Shown: positions 1 through 7,715 of the stretch, in pieces | Layout: the number at the start of each line of letters is the position of its first letter | Numbering within the stretch: the first letter of the stretch is position 1 | Assembly: GCF_024701375.2 (NCBI RefSeq) | Contig: NZ_CP113910.1 | Span: 1,054,001-1,118,000 of the forward strand | Length of the DNA: 64,000 nt | From: Streptomyces sp. KMM 9044 | GTDB lineage: Bacteria > Actinomycetota > Actinomycetes > Streptomycetales > Streptomycetaceae | Direction: 5' to 3' | Translations under genes and position numbers: made by a program | The notes under the pieces: generated by a model | Databases searched by the model: none | What the model was told of the DNA's origin: nothing | Seen by the model: only the letters and a program-made list of their open reading frames with translations

Positions 1-31
1 CGTCCTGGCCAGGGAGCCGCCAGGCGGGGGT

Positions 32-2608
32 TCACCGGTATGGCGTCCGGGGGTAATAGACACCGGGCCAGTGGACGTATGGCTCCCACTGCTCCTGTAC
101 CTCGGCAGACACCTTTGCCATGCGGACCAGCTGCCGAGCGCTGATCTTTTGACCTTGGTCTACCCAGCTCAAGGCGTCGGAGGACCTATCCGGGGCCAGC
201 CCGTCAGTTACCCCGGCCTCCAGCAGGAACGCCCGCCACTCCTCAATCTCGCCCCGCTTGGCAAACTCCTCGGGCGTAGCGAGGAGGCGTCCAGCGATGG
301 CCTTCAGGCTCTTCGACACGTCTTGCCCGGCGGTGACCACCGCCGCCAGGTCCTCACCCAGGGACGCGCGGCCCCAGCCCCGGCCGAAGACGGCGCCGCT
401 GGCCCTGATTAGCTGGCCGTCCGCCGACGGTACGTACAGTCCGAGCGAGGAGATCTCCTTCCCGCCCAGCGAACGCCGCGGCTGCCACAGCCTGAAGACG
501 AACCGCAGGGTCTGGAGCCGCAGTCGGCGATCGGTGCTCGCGCTGAGCGCCTGCGCTACGTGATCCAACAGGCCGCTCGTGTCGTACGGCCGGACGAGCC
601 CCTCCTGCTCAAGAAAGGCGCGGGCGGCCCGCCCACGCGTACGCTCGCCGCGGTCCTTCCAGACCAGCCCCGGGTGCAGGGAGAACAACCGCTTGCCGAG
701 CAGGGCGGGGACGGTCGGGGCCTCGGTCTGGTTCGCCTCCGTACGCACCGGCTGGAAGAACGCCTCACGGCGGGCACCCTGACTGCTCGGCTTGCCCAGT
801 GTACGTGCATTTGTGCCTATACCCGCCCTGTCGAGGGGACGGTTGGTGTGCCGCAGCGCGCAGTCCTCCGCAAGCAGCAACTGCCTGCCCTGCAGGACAT
901 GCCCGTCGTCATCGAAGAGAGTGGCCAGGTCCTCGTACAGCGCGCTCCACTGCTTGGGGGATTCACCGAACCGGGGGAGCGGAAGGCCCCCGACGATCCG
1001 TTCCACGCACTCGGCGAGGATCTCCGGGCCCGCCTCCAACGGGCACGCGAGGGCCTTGCACAGGATGGCCAGCCGTTTCAGCCGGTCGCCGCCGATCTCG
1101 GGATCCGCCACCACGATCCCGGCCTCATGCGCGCGGTGTGCCGTGAGGACGGCCAGGTCGAGGTCCGGCCACAGGACCGCGCCCCGCGGCGCGGCCCAGC
1201 CCGCCTCCGGCGGGGCGCCGTCCGCGGCGAGGACGGGCACGAGCGGTACGTCGGCGAGTTCGCTCTCGTGCACGCGCAGAGCCGCCGCGCGGAGCCGCCC
1301 CGCCGAGCCCTTCTCACTCTCCCAGCTCACCAGGTCCACGGCCAGCTGCCGCATGGACGGCTCGGGCATAGTACGCAGTACCGCAGCGGCCGCCAGACAG
1401 GTCTCGGCGACCACGTCGAGCAGCAGCACATTGAGGGGGTTGTCGAAGGGAAGCCCGGTGCGGTCGAACTTGGTGAAGAACGGGGCGTTCATGTGCCCCG
1501 GGAACGGCGCGGCCTGGTCCTCGCCCATCGGCAGGAAGGTGTAGATCTGCCCGCGTCGCGGTCGGCGCGGGGCGGGCAGCGGGAGTGCGACCTCGACGAC
1601 GGCGGACCGCTTCCACTCCTGCCACGTGTCGTCGAGGAGTCCGGAGCCCACGGCCTCGACGAGGGTGCTGTTCAGCCGTTCCTTCTCCACGGTGCCCCGC
1701 ACCACGAGAAAGGTGCCGGACGGCCCCAGGTCCACGGTCGCGCAGGAGACGGGGAATCCGTGCCCCGCGCCGTCCTGCGTAACCGCGAGGCGCTCCTCGG
1801 AGCGGGTCAGTTCGTGCAGCTCGATCGCCTCGTGGGCGTCGTCCAACTCGCCTGCCTCGCCACCGGCGGCCCGCCGTTCCAGCGTCAGGCCAGCCAGCCG
1901 GTCGAGGAACAGCATCACGGGTACCTTCGCCCCCGCGAGCTCGCGCATCCGCAGCCGGACCTCGGCCCGGGCAGCCTCGCTCAGCAAGGGCAGCCGGACG
2001 ATGGTTACGTATCCCTGGGCGGCGAGCTGCCGACAGGTCGCGGGCACATCGTCCAACGGTAGGGGCGCCTGGAGCGGCGGATAAGTGGCGGCCACCTCGT
2101 GGGCGTTTTCCTCGCCAGCGAGGAACTCCTCAACGTCGGCCTTCTGCGCAAAGCGGAAGCAGTACCCGTCCATTTCCGGGTCGAGCGGGCTGTCGGGGTC
2201 TGCGCTGTAGATCTCGGGCGCGTCGCTGATCAGCAAGATGCTGCGGAACCCGACGCCCTTGTTCCCGATGCCCTCGCCGACCTCCTTCGAGCTCTGAGCG
2301 AGCTCGCAGATCCGCTCGACGTTCCGCCAGGTGAAGGGCGTGCCGCCGTTGGCGACGTACAACGTCCCCCACTGACCCTCCGCTTCGTCCAGCAGGACGT
2401 GGACCCGTCCGTCGCGGCGGTCCCTCGGATGCGCGTCGTAGCCGTTCTGCAGCAACTCGAAGAGCGAGCGGCCGGCGTATTCCCGCGCGCTCGTGTACGA
2501 CACGGCGTTCACCTGCCGTGCCATGCGCAGGACTTGGTCTGACCGGACCCCCTCCAGCACGGACCGGCCGTACTCCCGCAGCTGCTCCGCCCGGGCGTTC
2601 TTCGCCAT
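32..2608 (-). CDS. Sacsin-type GHKL ATPase domain protein
   Basis: A large cytosolic protein (858 aa from the ATG at 2608, preceded by a GGGGAGAA ribosome site) with an N-terminal GHKL/Hsp90-type ATP-binding fold. Visible motifs are the N box (residues 50-59, LFELLQNGYD), the G1 loop around 86-92 (VANGGTPF) and the glycine-rich lid at 111-122 (GEGIGNKGVGF). Bacterial proteins with this sacsin-like region are often longer and carry C-terminal effector parts; here the frame stops at 32-34, so the C-terminus may be short or frameshifted just outside the window. The other ~700 residues match nothing I recognise. Such ATPases recur in bacterial defence islands, and the neighbours fit that (inference). 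The ATPase fold is secure; the role is not. Confidence 0.75.
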   Translation of the reverse strand: MAKNARAEQLREYGRSVLEGVRSDQVLRMARQVNAVSYTSAREYAGRSLFELLQNGYDAHPRDRRDGRVHVLLDEAEGQWGTLYVANGGTPFTWRNVERICELAQSSKEVGEGIGNKGVGFRSILLISDAPEIYSADPDSPLDPEMDGYCFRFAQKADVEEFLAGEENAHEVAATYPPLQAPLPLDDVPATCRQLAAQGYVTIVRLPLLSEAARAEVRLRMRELAGAKVPVMLFLDRLAGLTLERRAAGGEAGELDDAHEAIELHELTRSEERLAVTQDGAGHGFPVSCATVDLGPSGTFLVVRGTVEKERLNSTLVEAVGSGLLDDTWQEWKRSAVVEVALPLPAPRRPRRGQIYTFLPMGEDQAAPFPGHMNAPFFTKFDRTGLPFDNPLNVLLLDVVAETCLAAAAVLRTMPEPSMRQLAVDLVSWESEKGSAGRLRAAALRVHESELADVPLVPVLAADGAPPEAGWAAPRGAVLWPDLDLAVLTAHRAHEAGIVVADPEIGGDRLKRLAILCKALACPLEAGPEILAECVERIVGGLPLPRFGESPKQWSALYEDLATLFDDDGHVLQGRQLLLAEDCALRHTNRPLDRAGIGTNARTLGKPSSQGARREAFFQPVRTEANQTEAPTVPALLGKRLFSLHPGLVWKDRGERTRGRAARAFLEQEGLVRPYDTSGLLDHVAQALSASTDRRLRLQTLRFVFRLWQPRRSLGGKEISSLGLYVPSADGQLIRASGAVFGRGWGRASLGEDLAAVVTAGQDVSKSLKAIAGRLLATPEEFAKRGEIEEWRAFLLEAGVTDGLAPDRSSDALSWVDQGQKISARQLVRMAKVSAEVQEQWEPYVHWPGVYYPRTPYR

Positions 2609-2744
2609 GGTTCTCCCCCGCCTCAGCGTGAAGAGGACGGTATCCCGCCTCACTGACATCGCGGACCGCGAGGGACCACCGTATGGAGCGCCTCAGAGCT
2701 TACGAGCTCATGCACTGAAACGGTGAGGCGTCGAGTTCCTGATC

Positions 2745-3520
2745 GTCGATGACGGTCGTGTGATGAGGGAACGCGTCTAGGGCAGCGATCACCAGCGACC
2801 GGACGATCACGGGCCTGTCGACCGGCTCCTGGCCACTCTCGTGCACCTCCGACACACGACCACCCTCGACGTGCGGCCCTGATGGTTCGACGTGGACCGC
2901 TCCACCATCACCCGCGCCATCGGCGAGGTGCGCCCCCTGCTCGCCGAGCGAGGCTGCGCCGTCAGCCCCGGGGTGCGGCTGCGGACCCTGGCCGAGGTCG
3001 TCGACCACCCTCGGCGCCAGCGGCAAGACCGCCGTCGAGTCCATGGTGGTCACGGACGGGGACGGCCGGGTGCTGTTCTGCAGCCTGACCAGGCCAGGCT
3101 CGGAAGCTGTGCGGACATCACCCACGCCCGCCAATTGGGACTGGTCAAACTCCTGGCCGACGGCCCCGCCGCAGAGATCTTCGCCGATGCCGGCTATCAG
3201 GGCCTGGGCGCGCAGACCGGCGGACGGATGGTGACACCCCCGCACCGCAATCTCAAGAAGCACGCCCCGGACTGGTGCGCGGAGATGTACGAGCGCCAGC
3301 GCAAGGCACTCATCACACCGCATCCGGGTCGAACACCGCATCGCCCATCTGAAGAACTAGCGGCGCTGACCCGCCACCTCGGCCGCCGCGAGCACATGAG
3401 TCACACCGTGCAGGCCGTCGCCGGTCTGCTGTCCCATCAGCAGACCGCGGACCTGACGTCGGACGCGGCAGAGGTGAACACTGAGCCCCGCCACCATCCT
3501 CGACGCCTCACCGTTGCCGT
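2745..3520 (+). pseudogene. Degenerate IS5-type DDE transposase
   Basis: A decayed transposase reading left to right. Recognisable blocks are a HTH-proximal piece around 2880-3000 (WFDVDRSTITRAIGEV), a catalytic-core piece around 3040-3230 (GDGRVLF, ADITHARQLG, ADAGYQGLG) and a C-terminal piece at about 3320-3510 (RVEHRIAHLKN, LTRHLGRREHMS). A TGA interrupts the frame near 2880. The centre is deleted and shifted between about 3000 and 3040. A TAG replaces the expected Trp after HLKN at about 3357, with another shift beside it. It cannot make a functional protein. It separates the ATPase gene from the MBL operon. Confidence 0.75.
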
Positions 3521-3722
3521 GCACGAGCTCGTTAGGAGTACCCCCTGATCGGAACACTCGGTCCCTGCATCCAGAGATCCGGTGTTCTTGCACGTGATTG
3601 ACCATCTGCACGAAAAGTGACAACACGCACTGTTCTGGGCAAAGTTACTCGCTCATCGCGTTGTCATACCCGGGTGGCATGATCTGTCAGTAACACAACG
3701 ACGTGTGACAGGTAGGTCCTCT

Positions 3723-4811
3723 ATGGGCTACGAGATAGATTTCCTCCCCGTAGGGAATGAGTCGAGCGGTGGCGATGCCATCACTCTTCGTTATGGCAAC
3801 CTCCACGGTCCGCGCGAGCAGCAGACCGTGATGGTGATCGACGGCGGCTACCTCGACGACGGTGAAGCGCTCGTCCAGCACATCCGCGACTACTACAGGA
3901 CGGGTGTCGTTGATCTTGTCGTTTCAACGCACCCGGACCGTGATCACATCAATGGGCTGCGGGTCGTCTTGGAGCAGATGACCGTCAAAAAGCTCCTGAT
4001 GCACCTACCTTGGAGCCATTCGGCTGCCATGGCGCGGGCCAAAACGCTCCTGTCCTACAACGCACGATCACTGCGTACGGAGCTGAGGGATTCACTTCAG
4101 GGTGCGACCGACCTCGAAGAAATCGCCAAGGCGCAGGGCGTGCCCATCGAGGAACCGTTCCTCGGCTGGACAAGCGACGACGGCGTACTCCGTATCCTCG
4201 GCCCCACCGAGGACTACTACCGCGAGCTGCTGGCAGAGATTGTCGAGGCGAGCGCTTCTCTGGAGGCCAAGTCGAGCTGGGAGGACACGCTCCGGAAGCT
4301 GCTCGCTGGGACGGTCTATGAAGACCTCGACATCGAGACGCTGGCGGAGAACGCCGAGACGACCGCCAAGAACAACACCAGCGCCATCTGCCTCCTGGAG
4401 GTCGACGGCAACAAGCTGCTGTTCACAGGAGACGCAGGGATTCCCGCCCTCGGCCAGGCTCTCGATGTTCTGGAAGCGGACGGCTTCCAGCCTGGCGATC
4501 TGAGGTTTGTTCAGGTACCTCACCACGGAAGCCGCCGCAACGTCAGTCCGTCGGTCCTCAACCGACTGCTTGGCGCCAAGGGGCAGTCCACGAAGGTAGG
4601 GACCGCCTTCGCGTCCGTCCCCAAGAAGAACCCGGAGCACAAGCACCCCTCCAAGAAGACGACGAACGCCTTCCTCCGGAGGGGCTACCCCGTCCATCTA
4701 ACACAGGGGGTGTCGAAGTGGTCGTACTTGAACGCGCCCGGACGTTCCGGGTACAGCACATCCGCTCCCGAGCCGCTTCACACATCCGTGGAAGACAGCG
4801 GGGATGCGTAA
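3723..4811 (+). CDS. ComEC/Rec2-like metallo-beta-lactamase-fold hydrolase
   Basis: A 362-aa soluble MBL-fold protein. The zinc motif HxDxDH is at residues 70-75 (HPDRDH), followed by a TGDAG block and a PHHGSR block typical of the ComEC/Rec2-like MBL branch, which includes nucleases and phosphodiesterases. No TM segments are seen, so this is the stand-alone hydrolase and not a ComEC channel. The ATG at 3723 is taken as start; an upstream GTG at 3705 is possible. The 3' end overlaps the next gene by 8 nt, so the two are probably co-translated and functionally coupled. The substrate cannot be read from sequence; a nucleic acid or nucleotide signal is likely from the family. Confidence 0.8.
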   Translation: MGYEIDFLPVGNESSGGDAITLRYGNLHGPREQQTVMVIDGGYLDDGEALVQHIRDYYRTGVVDLVVSTHPDRDHINGLRVVLEQMTVKKLLMHLPWSHSAAMARAKTLLSYNARSLRTELRDSLQGATDLEEIAKAQGVPIEEPFLGWTSDDGVLRILGPTEDYYRELLAEIVEASASLEAKSSWEDTLRKLLAGTVYEDLDIETLAENAETTAKNNTSAICLLEVDGNKLLFTGDAGIPALGQALDVLEADGFQPGDLRFVQVPHHGSRRNVSPSVLNRLLGAKGQSTKVGTAFASVPKKNPEHKHPSKKTTNAFLRRGYPVHLTQGVSKWSYLNAPGRSGYSTSAPEPLHTSVEDSGDA

Positions 4812-5574
4812 CGTGCTGTGGCTCGATGACTACGAGCGCCGGGCACGTCTTGCGCCCGGCCTCCTTGCGCTGCTGTCGATCAATGTAGCTTTGGCAGCCC
4901 TAGGGCTCAGCAAGGCGCCGGTGGTTGTATCCGTCGTTACGGCGCTCTCACTGGCCGGCGGTCCCGTCGCCCTGGCGGAACTCGTGCGTCACCAAGGACA
5001 CAAGGCTCAGGAGACGCTCTGGGCGTCTTGGGGCGGCTCGCCGACCATCCAGAAGCTCCGCCTGCGGGAAGAGGGGCAGAACACGCTGCAACGAGAGATC
5101 TGGCGGAAGGCCGTATCATCCGTGACGGGCGTCGCCCTCCCGTCTCTCCGTAGCGAGAACGGAAACCCAGTGAGGGCCGACGAGGCGCTCGAGGTCGCCG
5201 TCGGTCAACTGCGCAACCTGACGCGAGATGCCGAGAAGTTCCCTCTCATACGCGCCGAGAACCGAAGCTACGGCTTCCAGCGGAACATCTACGGCATCCG
5301 GTGGGTAGCACGAGCCATCGCGTTCGGAGTGGGACTCGGCGTCCTGGCGTACATCCTGTGGCTCGCCAGAATTGACCACCAACCTGCACTCACCCTGGTG
5401 AACATCCTCGCCCTGGCGGCCAGTGGTGGATGTCTCATGATGTGGTGGCTTCTTCCGTCGCCCGAGCGGTTGAAGAGTGCGGCGGAACGGTACGCATACG
5501 AGCTGCTCCAAGCTGCGGTTGTGCTCGATGCTGAGAAGAACGCCACTCCCGAAGCAGGTCAACAGCAACCCTAA
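4804..5574 (+). CDS. Four-TM membrane protein coupled to the MBL gene
   Basis: A 256-aa protein overlapping the end of the MBL gene by 8 nt. It has two hydrophobic segments at about residues 17-37 and 38-58, a cytosolic stretch of about 100 polar residues, then two more segments at about 168-190 and 195-217, and a short charged tail. This 2+2 TM layout resembles the S-4TM/SLATT-like membrane effectors found beside nucleotide-signalling defence genes, but I see no diagnostic motif, so that is inference only. Because it is translationally coupled to the hydrolase, the hydrolase may control or be anchored by it. Family identity is not established. Confidence 0.6.
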   Translation: MRNVLWLDDYERRARLAPGLLALLSINVALAALGLSKAPVVVSVVTALSLAGGPVALAELVRHQGHKAQETLWASWGGSPTIQKLRLREEGQNTLQREIWRKAVSSVTGVALPSLRSENGNPVRADEALEVAVGQLRNLTRDAEKFPLIRAENRSYGFQRNIYGIRWVARAIAFGVGLGVLAYILWLARIDHQPALTLVNILALAASGGCLMMWWLLPSPERLKSAAERYAYELLQAAVVLDAEKNATPEAGQQQP

Positions 5575-5631
5575 CGACGACGTGCATGAGGTCGTTAGCC
5601 CACATCAGTCGCATGGAGTCAGCAGCCACCT

Positions 5632-7020
5632 ATGTTCGTAGAGTTCGATGCCGTCCCGTTCAGGCCGGCGGGTGAGCAGCACGTGGTGTGCGGGGCCACT
5701 CCCGCCGGATTCGGCGCACCCGTCTACGTCGACGGCCCCGAGAAGCAGCCGCACGACGTCTTCCGAAGGCTGCTTGAACGCTACCCACGGTTGCCAAAAG
5801 GGCTGAAGTCCGCCGGCGAGCTCAAGGCCGCAGGGCTGCGCGCGTCGAACCTGTTCCGCCCTGACGCCTACGTGCTCGGCCCCTCACAACTGGTTACCAT
5901 CCCCGGGGTACCCACGGGCACTGGGCGCACGACGCAGGCATGGGAGGAGACCGTGCACCCGCCATCGCCTGTCTACCGCGCGGACAAGGCCGTTCCGTTC
6001 TCGACACGCCCTCATGCCGACGAAGCCCAAGCCGTTCGCCGTGAGGCAATCCGTTGGGCACAAGATGTCCTCGACGACCCCGATACGGTCATTCTGGCAG
6101 TCAGCGCCATCGGTTCACCTGCTCCGTCCACCCCGCCTCTGGAGCGGGCAGTGCCCTACGAGATAGCACTCACCTCAGCGAGCGGCCGCAAGAGATGGCA
6201 CCAATTCATCAACCCTGACTGGGAAACGACATACCTGGAGCAACTCCGACTCGGCAAGAGCGGCCTCGCGGTACTCGAATCCGCACCCCGTTTCCGCGAG
6301 GTGGCTGACACGCTGCTGCGCCGGATCCAAGGCAAGCGCGTCGTCATCTACGGACGCAGCCTCCAGTACGCTGCAATCTACACGGCGCTGGAGCGCGCCT
6401 GGCTCTTGGATGGCCTCCCCTACGGGGCGCTGTGGCCGGGCACAGCGGACACTCTTGCGCAGTTGGAGCGCAGCCGCTGGGAGTGTGCGCGCCTGCGCCA
6501 CGGCGAATTCGACAACGACTGGGACGCGGCGGAGGGACACTTCACGCTACCGGTCGAGGAATCGACTGCCGACGCGCTCTCACGATGCCGAATGACTGCT
6601 GCTCTACTGCGCCGTATGGCAGATCTGGCCCTGCGCTACACGGAGCTGAATGCCCGGGCGGAGCGCGCCGTGCGGGACGGCAAGAGCCACCGTCTCCGGT
6701 CCCAAGGTGGTCAGCGGCTAAGCCGTATCGCAGCCTCTCGAGATGCGGTGCTCGAGAGGAGTCGGGGGGCTTGCGAGAACCCAAGATGCCCTGATCCCCG
6801 CTACACATCGGCCCTCGGCCGCAACGGCTCCTACCTGCTGGAAGTTGATCACATAGACGATCACGCCAAGGGTGGTGACGACCTGCCCAGGGCCATGATC
6901 GCTCTGTGCCCGAACTGCCACGCGCTGAAGACCCGTGGCACAGTGGACGACTCGTTCCGTGACCTGCTTCGCTCTACAGCACTCGTCAGGCACCAGGAGT
7001 TGCTCTCCAGGGCTCGTTGA
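5632..7020 (+). CDS. HNH endonuclease with possible DnaQ-like region
   Basis: A 462-aa protein starting 57 nt after the four-TM gene, probably in the same operon. The C-terminus (about residues 375-445) is a clear HNH nuclease: a CxxxxC pair (CENPRC), the LLEVDHIDDHAKGG core and a second pair in LCPNCHALK. The middle (about 140-255) resembles a DnaQ/RNase H-like exonuclease, with an acidic DTVILAVS strand, YEIAL and VVIYGRS, but the canonical acidic residues are not all present, so this part may be degenerate or only structural. The N-terminal ~130 residues are unassigned. A nuclease beside an MBL hydrolase and a membrane protein supports a defence role (inference). Confidence 0.75.
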   Translation: MFVEFDAVPFRPAGEQHVVCGATPAGFGAPVYVDGPEKQPHDVFRRLLERYPRLPKGLKSAGELKAAGLRASNLFRPDAYVLGPSQLVTIPGVPTGTGRTTQAWEETVHPPSPVYRADKAVPFSTRPHADEAQAVRREAIRWAQDVLDDPDTVILAVSAIGSPAPSTPPLERAVPYEIALTSASGRKRWHQFINPDWETTYLEQLRLGKSGLAVLESAPRFREVADTLLRRIQGKRVVIYGRSLQYAAIYTALERAWLLDGLPYGALWPGTADTLAQLERSRWECARLRHGEFDNDWDAAEGHFTLPVEESTADALSRCRMTAALLRRMADLALRYTELNARAERAVRDGKSHRLRSQGGQRLSRIAASRDAVLERSRGACENPRCPDPRYTSALGRNGSYLLEVDHIDDHAKGGDDLPRAMIALCPNCHALKTRGTVDDSFRDLLRSTALVRHQELLSRAR

Positions 7021-7715
7021 ACGTGCCCTTCGCCAGCACCGGCTGTGGCGTACCCGACGCGGTCCCGACAGCTTGCCCGCGAGGCCCTGGAGCGTCTGCC
7101 GCTCTGTCTTCACGGCGGACCCAGTGACCGGGGCCGTACCGGCACGGGACGAGGCCGGGCCGCTGCCGCAGAGCCTCTCGCTCCTGGCTCAGGACCATCC
7201 GGGGGCGCGGAGATCTTGTTCGCTGACGACGGGGGTACGGACGGGACGGGGGGCTCGCCGTCAAGCTGGCCAGCTGGCACTACGGGCTGCCGCTGACCGT
7301 CATGTCGGAAGAGCCGGACCCGGGCTGGACGGGGAAGCTTTGGGCAGCTGAGGCACGGGATGGTGCTGGCACGCGCGCGGATTGGCGCTCTAATCCCCAC
7401 GAACGCGGATATTGCACATGAACCGGACAGCCTGCGACGGCTCGCGGTCGTGGACCACGACTTGGACTTGGTGTCGCAGGCGATGAGGTTCCGGGTCGCG
7501 AGCGCCCGGGCCGTCATCGCGTCCCCTGCTCCACGCACCGGCATCCAGGGCCTTCGACGTGGTACGGCACTACCGCAGGTGTGTCGCGGCAGGTAAGGGC
7601 CGGACCTGCGCCCGCCCGGATGCGGCACCGAACTGCTGAACGACCGGACGTCCGGTGGACGCCCCGGCGATACGCTGGAGAGCCACAACCAGACTTTCGC
7701 GTAGGAGACTTACCC
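7021..7715. other. Unassigned, probably degenerate interval
   Basis: No intact gene is convincing here. One plus-strand stretch around 7260-7410 (KLASWHYGLPLTVM ... GKLWAAEARDGAG) reads like a fragment of a real protein but ends at a stop near 7420 with no good start. The minus-strand ORF over 7110-7688 has shadow-like Ser/Arg/Pro-rich composition and no family resemblance. The last ~20 nt hold the AGGAGA ribosome site of the kinase gene. Confidence 0.4.

Noticed and set aside
560..2062. 500-aa plus-strand ORF opposite the GHKL ATPase
   Set aside because: Antisense to a gene with clear ATP-binding motifs and a good ribosome site; its own composition is shadow-like.
32..2608. Calling the GHKL protein a histidine kinase, MutL or Hsp90
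   Set aside because: It has the ATP lid motifs but no phospho-acceptor His domain, no MutL C-terminal pattern and no Hsp90 middle domain; the sacsin-type N-terminal layout fits best.
7110..7688. 192-aa minus-strand ORF upstream of the kinase gene
   Set aside because: No recognisable motif, Ser/Arg/Pro-rich, no ribosome site; kept only as an unassigned interval.
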